From assembly GCF_014651495.1 (NCBI RefSeq), contig NZ_BMWZ01000004.1, positions 488,346 to 552,345 on the forward strand: a stretch of DNA of 64,000 bases, in the 5' to 3' direction. This document shows, one piece after another, positions 20,950-29,232 of this stretch. The stretch's first letter is position 1. The number at the start of each line of letters is the position of its first letter. A program made the position numbers and the translations under genes. The DNA is from Algibacter mikhailovii. GTDB lineage: Bacteria > Bacteroidota > Bacteroidia > Flavobacteriales > Flavobacteriaceae. Below the pieces are notes generated by a model that worked only from the letters and a program-made list of their open reading frames with translations, searched no databases and was not told the origin of the DNA.

Positions 20950-21015
20950 CAAATCAATCAAAATCTATCTGCACAACACTCTTTAAATTTACCTTTCAGT
21001 AACAATATTTTACCT
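20950..21015 (-). promoter_or_regulatory. PUL operator-promoter, copy 3 (Mo-hydroxylase)
   Basis: Read on the minus strand: AGGTAAAAT (starting 21015), AGGTAAAT (starting 20994, period 21 bp) and TTGATTTG at 20957-20950, in the same phase as the other copies; 66 bp in total. 31 bases (20985-21015) are identical to copy 4 in inverted orientation. Confidence 0.8.
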
Positions 21016-21251
21016 ATTCCATGCAGAAAAAAGCACATCTCGAAAAGAAACATGTTTCAAAAAACCAAAAAACAGGTATACCTATGCTTTTTACTTCATT
21101 TAAAACACACAGAACACAAAACCCTGTTTAACAACGTGTTATGCGAATTTTTATTTCTCAAAACCTCCTTTAACAAACATGAATTTATTACAAAAACATT
21201 CAGCGCAAACAAATCAAAAGAGGTAAAATATTGTTACTGAAAGGTAAATTT
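20985..21251. repeat. Perfect 31-bp inverted repeat flanking the divergent region
   Basis: Arms at 20985-21015 and 21221-21251 are exact reverse complements over 31 bases, including the 11-nt linker between half-sites, which differs in all other copies. The arms enclose 205 bp. It points to recent duplication or homogenisation of the operator. Confidence 0.85.
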
Positions 21252-21286
21252 CATAAATAATCCAGCCTGTTCTTATCATTACTTTG
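21221..21286 (+). promoter_or_regulatory. PUL operator-promoter, copy 4 (susC)
   Basis: AGGTAAAAT at 21221 and AGGTAAAT at 21242 (period 21 bp), then TTACTTTG at 21279-21286; 66 bp. It gives a leader of about 320 nt before susC. Confidence 0.85.
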
Positions 21287-21532
21287 CATTGAACTAATTT
21301 TTTTTATTGTATTCGCAATTTCCATATAAGATTAATCTTGTTCACAAATTTTTAAAACATAAAAGCGAGTTGATTTCAGTTCGTAATTATTTATTCATTG
21401 GTAAACTAAACTAACCTTAACTAAACCTTACTGCATGACTTAAAAAAAACATACAAAACTTAAAAAACTCACAAAACTTACAAACGAAAAGCTATGAGGG
21501 GTTAGCTATTAAAAAGAGCCCTTCACTACTTA

Positions 21533-21554
21533 AATTCATGGTCTTACATGAATT
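21533..21554 (+). other. Hairpin in the susC leader
   Basis: AATTCATG (21533-21540) and CATGAATT (21547-21554) form a perfect 8-bp stem with a 6-nt loop, 62 bp before the ATG. It may be an mRNA leader structure; no T run follows, so it is not a terminator. Confidence 0.4.
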
Positions 21555-21615
21555 AAAAATTAAAAACACACCTGTCTTAAAAATTAGGTGATTTTAACTC
21601 TAACAAATTAAAAAT

Positions 21616-24600
21616 ATGAGAATTAAATGTTTAAATAACGAAATATGGCGATTCACTTCTTTAAAATCGCTATGTGTTGCTAAACTTTTTCTGGTTTACT
21701 TAATAGCACTTCCTGTATATGCGGGAACTAGCAACACAAGAACAAGTTTAGCAATAGAAAACCCTGTTCAACAAATTATTACTGGTGTTGTTTCTGATGC
21801 AGACGGTCCTTTACCAGGAGTAAATATTATTATTAAAGGAACTACAACTGGTACTCAAACAGATTTTGACGGTAATTTTGCAATAGAAGCAGATAATAGT
21901 TCTGTTCTTGTATTTTCTTATATCGGTTATAAATCTCAAGAAATAACTGTTGGAAACAATACAACTTTAAATGTTGTCCTAGAAGCTGATATCGCCGGTT
22001 TAGAAGAAGTGGTTGTAGTAGGTTACACCACAAGAAAACGAGGTGAAGTTACTGGTTCTGTTAGTACAGTAAGCGCAGAAGCTATTCAAACAACGGGTAA
22101 CAAAGATGTTGCTAAATCGCTTTCTGGTAAAGTATCAGGTTTGATTGTTGCAGATAGAGGTGGATATCCTGGTTCTAACGATAATGCCGATATTACTTTA
22201 TTGATTCGTGGTGTATCTACCATAAACAATAATCAGCCTCTTATCCTTATTGATGGAGTTCCATCTGGATCATTCAACCAATTAGCACCTCAAGACATTG
22301 AGTCACTTTCTGTTTTAAAGGATGGTGCTGCAGCTATTTATGGAACAAGAGCGGCAAACGGGGTGATTTTAATTACCACAAGAAGGGGTAAACTTGGGAA
22401 ACCAAAAATTAGTTTCTCAACCCAATATTCGATAACAGATTTTTCTCGTTTTCCAAATCAAATGACTTCAGAGCAAAACGCTATTTATGAAAATGAGATT
22501 GCTGAAAGAGCCGGAACAGCTCCACCGTTTAGTCAGGATGACATAAATAAATTTGCTGACGGTAGTGACCCAATAAATTACCCAAATACCAGATGGGCAG
22601 ATTTAACATTTTCTAGTACCGCACCAGAAACAAGACATTCATTATCAATTAGTGGAGGTAGTGAGAATGTGAACTATTTTGTAAGTGGTGATGCCTTATC
22701 ACAAACGGGTATGTACCATTCTGGTGATTTAAATTACAAGCAATACCAACTGCGTTCTAACATTGATATTAGAATGTTTGAAGATTTCAAAATTGGTGTT
22801 GATATTACAGGATTAGTTGGCCGTCAAAACGAACCTGGGGTTGATAGAGGTACTATATACAAACATATTTACACAAATCGTCCTGATGAAGTAGGTCTTT
22901 ATCCAAATGGATTACCTGGTTTTGGTGGTGAAAACGGGCAAAACCCTTATATCATGTCAACTACACAATCAGGGTTTGTTAGAAGAGATAGAACAAACGT
23001 GAGAGCTAGGTTTCCTTTTAACTGGGATTTAAACAGACATATTAAAGGGCTTAGTTTAAGAGGTTATGCAAGTGTGGGTAAAAATAGTACTGAAACAAAA
23101 AACTGGGATACCCCTTGGACATATTATCAATTAATTAACGATGAATATGTGCCTGCTCAAGGTTTCCAAACTAGTGCAGATCGTGTTCTTTCTGACACCT
23201 ATTTTACTTCAAATCAGACTTTATTAAATGCTACACTGCATTATAAGACTACCCTGGGTGAAAATCATAATATTAGTGCTTTTGCAGGTGTTGAACAAAA
23301 TACTACCAAAAACAGCACATTCTTTGGTAGAAGACAAGGATTTAAATTTGATACAGTACAAGTTCTTGACGCAGGCCCAACGGAAGGTCAAACGAATGGC
23401 GGTAGTGCTGTTGACTTTGCTTTCCAAAGTTATTTTGGTTCTTTGTCCTATGACTACAATAAGAAATATTTTGTGGACCTAACAATTCGTCGAGACGGTT
23501 CCAATAGGTTTGCGGAGGGTTATCAATATGGTACATTCCCTGGTGTTGCGGTTTCTTGGGCCATTGATAAAGAATCTTTCATGGAAAATGTAGAATGGGT
23601 TAATGCCTTAAAATTAAGATCATCTTGGTCTAGAATGGGTAATGACCGAATTCCTTTATATTCTTGGCTAGGATCTTATGATTTTGGCTACCCATCCAAC
23701 CCACAAAATCAAGGTTGGTACTTACCTAATGGATACACATTTGGAACACCTGGAACACCAACTGATGGTTACGCTAGAGGTATTCCACCAAACCCAGATG
23801 TAACATGGGAAACTGCAGATATGATGAATATAGGATTAAACTTCACTCTTTTTGACAGTAAACTATCTGGTGATCTCAACTATTTCTACCAAAAAAGAAC
23901 AGATATCTTAGTACCTAATAGTGGAGTTCCTGATGTTACAGGCCTTACGCGACCAGGCCTACCGAATGAAAACTTAGGTGAAGTTGACAGCTATGGATGG
24001 GAGTTTGAATTATCATGGCGCGATCAAATTGGATCTGTTGATTACAACATAGGTGCTAATTTTACAAACGCTCAAAACGAAGTAATAAATTTTGGAGGAG
24101 AATCAGAAAACATTCCTGATTACAGAAAAAGAAAAGGTAAACAAGTTAATTCTTATATCGTTTTCCCAACCAATGGCCTTTTTAGGGACCAAGCACAGGT
24201 AGATGCTGCTCCTGCTAAAAAAGACGGAACTGTTGAAGGAGAGCCATACTATGTTGATACCAATGGAGATGGAGCAATTGATGCAGATGACAGAATTAGA
24301 ATTGATGAATCCGCAATACCTGAAATTCAATACGGTGTTTTTGGAGGGCTTAATGTGAAAAACTGGAACTTCAGCTTCCTTTTCCAAGGTCAAGCAAAAG
24401 CGTCTGCCTTAGTGTTTTTCGATCAATCTGGAACAAAACCTGATTTTGTCTTTAATGAACGATGGACTCCTGATAACAGAAATGCTTCATACCCGAGAGC
24501 TTTTGGTCAGGGAGACACGTATAGCGGTCAACAAAACACTGGTCCTCAAGGTGTAAATAGTGGCTTTGAAGGTGCCGATTTTTATTATCGTGATGCCTCG

Positions 24601-24822
24601 TTTGTAAGATTAAAGGAAATTGAACTCGGTTATACTATTTCTAGAGACGTTCTTAAGTTTGCTGACTTAAAGTTATTTGCAAGAGGCTTTAATTTACTTA
24701 CTATGTTCTCTGATATTTATGATCTAGGATTAGACCCAGAAGCAACAGGATATAACAACTTTAGAAATAGTGCTTATCCTTCCCTTAAAAGTGTTACTGT
24801 TGGATTAAACCTAAATTTTTAA
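21616..24822 (+). CDS. SusC/RagA-family TonB-dependent outer-membrane transporter
   Basis: 1068 aa. Signal region, then an N-terminal carboxypeptidase-like domain (about 55-125: 'ITGVVSDADGPLPGVNIIIKGT...GYKSQEITVG'), a TonB box-like 'LEEVVVVGYTTRKRGEVTGSVS', a plug domain ('ILIDGVPSGSFNQLAPQDIESLSVLKDGAAAIYGTRAANGVILITT') and a beta-barrel ending in a terminal Phe. Imports glycan oligosaccharides with its SusD partner 5 bp downstream. It is the central uptake gene of the locus and is driven by operator copy 4. Confidence 0.95.
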   Translation: MRIKCLNNEIWRFTSLKSLCVAKLFLVYLIALPVYAGTSNTRTSLAIENPVQQIITGVVSDADGPLPGVNIIIKGTTTGTQTDFDGNFAIEADNSSVLVFSYIGYKSQEITVGNNTTLNVVLEADIAGLEEVVVVGYTTRKRGEVTGSVSTVSAEAIQTTGNKDVAKSLSGKVSGLIVADRGGYPGSNDNADITLLIRGVSTINNNQPLILIDGVPSGSFNQLAPQDIESLSVLKDGAAAIYGTRAANGVILITTRRGKLGKPKISFSTQYSITDFSRFPNQMTSEQNAIYENEIAERAGTAPPFSQDDINKFADGSDPINYPNTRWADLTFSSTAPETRHSLSISGGSENVNYFVSGDALSQTGMYHSGDLNYKQYQLRSNIDIRMFEDFKIGVDITGLVGRQNEPGVDRGTIYKHIYTNRPDEVGLYPNGLPGFGGENGQNPYIMSTTQSGFVRRDRTNVRARFPFNWDLNRHIKGLSLRGYASVGKNSTETKNWDTPWTYYQLINDEYVPAQGFQTSADRVLSDTYFTSNQTLLNATLHYKTTLGENHNISAFAGVEQNTTKNSTFFGRRQGFKFDTVQVLDAGPTEGQTNGGSAVDFAFQSYFGSLSYDYNKKYFVDLTIRRDGSNRFAEGYQYGTFPGVAVSWAIDKESFMENVEWVNALKLRSSWSRMGNDRIPLYSWLGSYDFGYPSNPQNQGWYLPNGYTFGTPGTPTDGYARGIPPNPDVTWETADMMNIGLNFTLFDSKLSGDLNYFYQKRTDILVPNSGVPDVTGLTRPGLPNENLGEVDSYGWEFELSWRDQIGSVDYNIGANFTNAQNEVINFGGESENIPDYRKRKGKQVNSYIVFPTNGLFRDQAQVDAAPAKKDGTVEGEPYYVDTNGDGAIDADDRIRIDESAIPEIQYGVFGGLNVKNWNFSFLFQGQAKASALVFFDQSGTKPDFVFNERWTPDNRNASYPRAFGQGDTYSGQQNTGPQGVNSGFEGADFYYRDASFVRLKEIELGYTISRDVLKFADLKLFARGFNLLTMFSDIYDLGLDPEATGYNNFRNSAYPSLKSVTVGLNLNF

Positions 24823-24827
24823 TAAGG

Positions 24828-26612
24828 ATGAAAAGATATATTTTAATAAGAAAAAAAATGAAAAATATAAGAAGACCTTTTATGGCTTTGCTACTTACCT
24901 GTTTTGTTCTAGCAAGCTGCGATGAAGATATTTTAAATACAAAACAGCAAGACGGTGCTGTTTCTGAAGAGGAAGTTTATTCACAAATCGATACTGCTGA
25001 ATCATTGGTACAGGTGTTATACAACAGTACTGAAAGTTGGGCTTTAAGAAGAAACGAGTTTTGGGGACAGCGTGTTAACCTTGAAGGTGCATCATTTGAA
25101 GCCAAATTTAATTTTCAAAACAGGAACGATGTTTATAACTTAAGAGATGCCGGTTGGACTCCAGGAAATCCTGGTTTAGTATTTCAAAGCAAATGGGAGT
25201 CTTACTTCTACTATATACAAGGATGCAATGAATTTTTAAGCAAAATAGAAGGTAGTCCTGCACAAGGTCAAGATGAAGACAAAGCTCGAGTTTTAATTGC
25301 CGAAGCCAGATTTTTGAGAGCTAATCTGTATAGTAAACTTTTAAGGTTTTTTGGCGGAGTCCCTATCTTTACAGCTCCTAATGAACTTAATGGTAATTAC
25401 GATTTTACTAGAAATAGTTATGAAGATTGTGTTAATTTTATTGTTAGTGAATTAGATGCTGCTGCACAAATATTACCGCAAACGCGGCCTGCAGGAGAGT
25501 TTGGTAGAGCTACAAGTTTAGCAGCCTTGGCCGTAAAATCACGTACCTTGCTATACGCGGCGAGTGACTTACATGATCCAAGCAAAATGCCTCAAACGGA
25601 AAACATTGAATTATACTCTTATCCAGTTTCTAGTAAATGGCAAGACGCAGCTGATGCTGCAAAGGCAGTTATTGATATTGTAGGAGATGATGCCCTAATT
25701 CAAGTTGCGGATGCTACAGAATATCAATCATTATTTTTAAGTCCTAATGAAAATATTTTATTCGCAAGACCATATTCTTCTACTATTTATGAGGTTGGTA
25801 CTGGTGGATTTAGTGCTGTGAATTCATTACCTGATCAGGCACAATCTCCTAATGGATATACAGGATGGGGCTTATGTTCTCCAACTCATGATTTTGCTTT
25901 AGAGTTTAACTTTGCTGATGGTACGACTACAGGAGGAGTGACACCTGCCAATCCTCATGAGAACAGAGAAATGAGATATTATGCAGACCTCACCTTCCAA
26001 GGCGCTCTTTTTAGAAGACGCCCTGTTGATTATGCACTATCTGATACCATTCCAGGTGAAAATAGACCAGCTTTTAGACATGGTTTAGATTCTCCTGAAG
26101 GAAGAGGTAACACACAACATTCTTCTAAAACAGGTTATAATATTAGAAAATTTCACGATGAGTCCATACGCGTTCTTACTGAAATATCACCGGATAGACC
26201 ATACATCTTATACCGTCTTGCTGAAATATATTTAAACTATGCGGAAGCAATGGCTGAACTTGAACAAGACGGCGTTGCCTTGAATTTCTTAAATAAAGTT
26301 TCTAGAAGAGCTTTACAACCAAATATTGTTGCAGGCGGCGAAGCTTTAAAAGAAGGTATTAAAAGAGAACGTAGAGTTGAACTTTGTTTTGAAGGTCACA
26401 ACTTCTTTGACGAAAGACGCTGGTTAAACGAAGACCACCTAGGTTTTGACATTAGAGGACTTAAATACACAAAAAAAATAGATGGCACTGTACCATTCGA
26501 AAATGTATCTGTTGTGGTACGTCCATGGTTTCCTAAAATGTATTACTTACCAATACCTGAAAATGAAAATGAAATTAGCCCAGGCTTAACTCAAAATTTC
26601 GGATACAATTAA
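24828..26612 (+). CDS. SusD/RagB-family glycan-binding lipoprotein
   Basis: 594 aa. Lipoprotein signal ending 'FVLASC', so anchored on the outer membrane surface. An internal ATG at 24858 (MKNIRRPF) is an alternative start and gives a more typical leader. SusD features: TPR helices ('ARFLRANLYSKLLRFFGGVPI'), 'RLAEIYLNYAEAMAEL' and the C-terminal 'RRVELCFEGHNFFDERRW' and 'YLPIPENE'. Binds oligosaccharide and hands it to SusC. A terminator follows. Confidence 0.95.
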   Translation: MKRYILIRKKMKNIRRPFMALLLTCFVLASCDEDILNTKQQDGAVSEEEVYSQIDTAESLVQVLYNSTESWALRRNEFWGQRVNLEGASFEAKFNFQNRNDVYNLRDAGWTPGNPGLVFQSKWESYFYYIQGCNEFLSKIEGSPAQGQDEDKARVLIAEARFLRANLYSKLLRFFGGVPIFTAPNELNGNYDFTRNSYEDCVNFIVSELDAAAQILPQTRPAGEFGRATSLAALAVKSRTLLYAASDLHDPSKMPQTENIELYSYPVSSKWQDAADAAKAVIDIVGDDALIQVADATEYQSLFLSPNENILFARPYSSTIYEVGTGGFSAVNSLPDQAQSPNGYTGWGLCSPTHDFALEFNFADGTTTGGVTPANPHENREMRYYADLTFQGALFRRRPVDYALSDTIPGENRPAFRHGLDSPEGRGNTQHSSKTGYNIRKFHDESIRVLTEISPDRPYILYRLAEIYLNYAEAMAELEQDGVALNFLNKVSRRALQPNIVAGGEALKEGIKRERRVELCFEGHNFFDERRWLNEDHLGFDIRGLKYTKKIDGTVPFENVSVVVRPWFPKMYYLPIPENENEISPGLTQNFGYN

Positions 26613-26657
26613 TCACAATAAAGGATAATAGTTTTATCATTTAGTAGTTAGTTTGAA

Positions 26658-26692
26658 AAGTGCCGGAGATTTATCTTCGGCGCTTTTTTTTT
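26658..26692 (+). terminator. Terminator after susCD
   Basis: An imperfect stem (AGTGCCGGAGAT with ATCTTCGGCGCT, including G-T pairs) is followed by nine T, 45 bp after the SusD stop. Confidence 0.85.
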
Positions 26693-26752
26693 ACAGTAAA
26701 CATCTTTCTGTTTTACATTGACTATTGATACATAACCAAACTTCTTCAACAC

Positions 26753-28045
26753 ATGTCATTTTCTAAAACATTAAAATCAACTAAAAAACGCTACAACATT
26801 CTGGCGCTCATTTTTGGTACTGTGGTAATAAATTATCTGGACCGAACCAATATTTCTGTTGCAGCCTCTGCCATAAGTGAATCTTTAGATTTAACGACCG
26901 TACAAATGGGCTCTATATTTTCAGTTTTTGGTATTGCTTATGCGGCATTACAAATACCCGGCGGCATTATTGTTGACAAAGTACGACTGCGTTTCCTATA
27001 CGCCTTCATGCTATTTTTATGGTCCATAGCTACCTTGTTTCAAGGTTTTGTAAATTCTTTTAAAATACTCCTAGGATTAAGAGCAAGTATTGGGGTGTTT
27101 GAAGCCCCTTCCTACCCCGCAAATAACGCCATAGTTACCAAATGGTTCCCAGAGACAGAACGTGCCTCTGCAATTGCTATTTATACTTCCGGTCAATTTA
27201 TTGGTTTAGCTTTTCTATTCCCTGCATTGACTTTAATTCAAGACAAGGTAGGTTGGCGCGGCCTTTTAATCATCTCAGGAATTATTGGAATAATTTGGGC
27301 TTTTGTATGGTACGCCTTTTATCGGGACCCAGATCAACATAAAACTGTAAGTCAAGAAGAATTAAACCTCATTAAAGCAGGTGGTGGTTTTTCTAAAAAA
27401 CAAAAAAAAACTAAGGAGAAATTTAATTGGAGTGATTTTTTTGAAGCTTTCAAATACAGAAAATTATGGGGCATTTATTTAGGTCAATTTTGTATGGGGT
27501 CCATGTCAATCTTTTTTTTAACATGGTTTCCTACCTATTTGGTGGAATACCGTAGACTAGATTTTATAAAATCAGGGTTTCTAGCATCCATCCCTTTTCT
27601 GGCAGCTTTTTGTGGGGTACTTCTAGCGGGCTTTTCATCAGATTATTTCGTCAAAAAAGGAAAAACTCCAGAATTTGCAAGAAAAACCCCTGTTTTAATT
27701 GGCTTATCCTTGTCAACCATCATTATTGCCGCAAACTTTACAGACAGTACTTTTCTTATTATTCTGTTTTTAACCATTGCCTTTTTTGGTAATGGATTGG
27801 CTTCAATTATGTGGGTGTTTGTATCTTTAATAGCGCCCAAACGTATTATCGGACTTGTAGGAGGTGTGTTTAATCTCATCGGCGGATTATCGGCTGTCAT
27901 TGTACCTTTCTTTATAGGTGTCTTAGTGGAAGATGGAGACTTTAGTCTTGCCCTATTTTTTATTGGTGCATTGACTGTCATAGGTTTTCTATCCTTGTTA
28001 TTGGTTGTTGGAAAAGTAAAACGTATTGAATTAAAAGAAGATTAA
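26753..28045 (+). CDS. MFS transporter, anion:cation symporter family (DgoT/ExuT-like)
   Basis: 430 aa with about 12 hydrophobic segments. The N-terminal 'INYLDRTNISVAA' and 'FEAPSYPANNAIVTKWFPETERASA' are typical of ACS-family sugar-acid transporters such as D-galactonate DgoT and hexuronate ExuT. An inner-membrane H+ symporter for a sugar acid is likely. It is followed 8 bp later by a DgoD-like dehydratase, which supports galactonate as substrate. No operator copy precedes it. Confidence 0.85.
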   Translation: MSFSKTLKSTKKRYNILALIFGTVVINYLDRTNISVAASAISESLDLTTVQMGSIFSVFGIAYAALQIPGGIIVDKVRLRFLYAFMLFLWSIATLFQGFVNSFKILLGLRASIGVFEAPSYPANNAIVTKWFPETERASAIAIYTSGQFIGLAFLFPALTLIQDKVGWRGLLIISGIIGIIWAFVWYAFYRDPDQHKTVSQEELNLIKAGGGFSKKQKKTKEKFNWSDFFEAFKYRKLWGIYLGQFCMGSMSIFFLTWFPTYLVEYRRLDFIKSGFLASIPFLAAFCGVLLAGFSSDYFVKKGKTPEFARKTPVLIGLSLSTIIIAANFTDSTFLIILFLTIAFFGNGLASIMWVFVSLIAPKRIIGLVGGVFNLIGGLSAVIVPFFIGVLVEDGDFSLALFFIGALTVIGFLSLLLVVGKVKRIELKED

Positions 28046-28053
28046 AAATAATT

Positions 28054-29214
28054 ATGAAAATAACAGCTGTAAAAGTATTTCCAGTAAATATTGCTGGTAG
28101 AAGTCAATTAAATATCAAAATAGAAACCAATACCGGAGTTTACGGTTGGGGAGCATCGGGCCTTACTGGTCGTGAGCTTGCCGTAATTGGCACAATAGAC
28201 CATTATAGACCTTTATTAGTTGGGAAAGACCCAAGACAAATTGGTGCCATTTGGCAAGATTTATACAGAGGCCAATACTTTGAGGGGGGTCGTGTATTAA
28301 CAGCAGCCATTTCGGCCATAGACATTGCTTTATATGATTTAAAAGGAAAGGCATTGGGGGTACCTGTATATGAACTATTAGGTGGTAAGCAGCGTGATTT
28401 TATAGAATGTTTTGCTTCCTTAAAGTTTAGCTCAAAAGAAGAACTTATAGACCGCGCTAAAATTTTAATTAAAGCAGGTTGGCGTATGCTCCGCTTAGCA
28501 CCTGCCGAATATGTTGAGGGTAAATACAGTTCCGTTTTTGAACCTCGTGAATCCATTACTAAAATTGCCGAGTGGATTACAGCACTGCGAAAAGAAGTGG
28601 GTTCTGAACCCACAATTGGCATAGATTATCATCATCGGTTATCAGTTCCAGAAACAGTTTCTTTTATACAACGTATGCCTGTAGGCACTCTGGATTTTAT
28701 TGAAGAACCTATTAGAGATGAATCTCCTGAAGTATATCAAGAATTAAGAAAAATGGTTGATGTTCCTTTTGCCATTGGTGAAGAGTTTGCAAGTAAATGG
28801 CAATTCTTACCTTATATTGAAAAAAACATCACGCAATTTGCTAGAATAGATGTTTGTAATGTTGGCGGTATTACGGAATCCATGAAAGTAGCAAGCATGG
28901 CTGAAGCCCATTATATAGATTTACTACCTCATAATCCATTAGGTCCAATTTGTACAGCAGCTACCATTCATGTGGCAGCCGCCTGTCCAAACTTCACTTG
29001 GCTGGAAGAACTGCATACTCCCATTGATAATCCGGGGTTAGACGATATTAACTATTACCCGTTACAACCACAACTTGAAGGAAATAAGTATAAGGTTTCA
29101 GACACACTTGGATTAGGAATAGAATTTAATGAAGAGCTCGCCATTAGAGAAGGTTTTACGCCTATTGAAACACCTCGCTTAAAAAGGAAAGATGGCTCTT
29201 TTACAAACTGGTAA
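28054..29214 (+). CDS. Enolase-superfamily sugar-acid dehydratase (D-galactonate dehydratase-like)
   Basis: 386 aa, the usual length for the MR/MLE group. It has an N-terminal cap and a barrel with metal ligands in 'GIDYHHR' (Asp), 'FIEEPI' (Glu) and 'AIGEEF' (Glu), and a catalytic His in the 'DYHHR' and 'LPHNPLGPI' segments, as in galactonate dehydratase DgoD and related acid-sugar dehydratases. It would form 2-keto-3-deoxygalactonate. It lies between a DgoT-like MFS and a sulfatase, so a galactonate branch is likely. Substrate assigned by inference. Confidence 0.8.
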   Translation: MKITAVKVFPVNIAGRSQLNIKIETNTGVYGWGASGLTGRELAVIGTIDHYRPLLVGKDPRQIGAIWQDLYRGQYFEGGRVLTAAISAIDIALYDLKGKALGVPVYELLGGKQRDFIECFASLKFSSKEELIDRAKILIKAGWRMLRLAPAEYVEGKYSSVFEPRESITKIAEWITALRKEVGSEPTIGIDYHHRLSVPETVSFIQRMPVGTLDFIEEPIRDESPEVYQELRKMVDVPFAIGEEFASKWQFLPYIEKNITQFARIDVCNVGGITESMKVASMAEAHYIDLLPHNPLGPICTAATIHVAAACPNFTWLEELHTPIDNPGLDDINYYPLQPQLEGNKYKVSDTLGLGIEFNEELAIREGFTPIETPRLKRKDGSFTNW

Positions 29215-29232
29215 TGATTAATAAACAAACGC

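Larger units (their letters stand above)
20610..21615. other. Divergent control region between the Mo-hydroxylase and susCD
   Basis: 1006 bp. It contains two inverted copies of the PUL operator-promoter (20950-21015 minus, 21221-21286 plus) sharing a perfect 31-bp inverted repeat, and long leaders to both operons. The susC leader contains an 8-bp perfect hairpin (21533-21554) and short A-rich repeats. No convincing gene was seen. Confidence 0.7.

Noticed and set aside
20905..21240. 111-aa open frame on the plus strand in the divergent control region
   Set aside because: It overlaps both operator copies, has low-complexity AT-rich composition, no recognisable domain and no good ribosome-binding site.
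20985..21251. Invertible promoter switch
   Set aside because: Each -7 box lies outside the repeat arms, so inversion of the core would not turn either promoter off; no recombinase gene is nearby.
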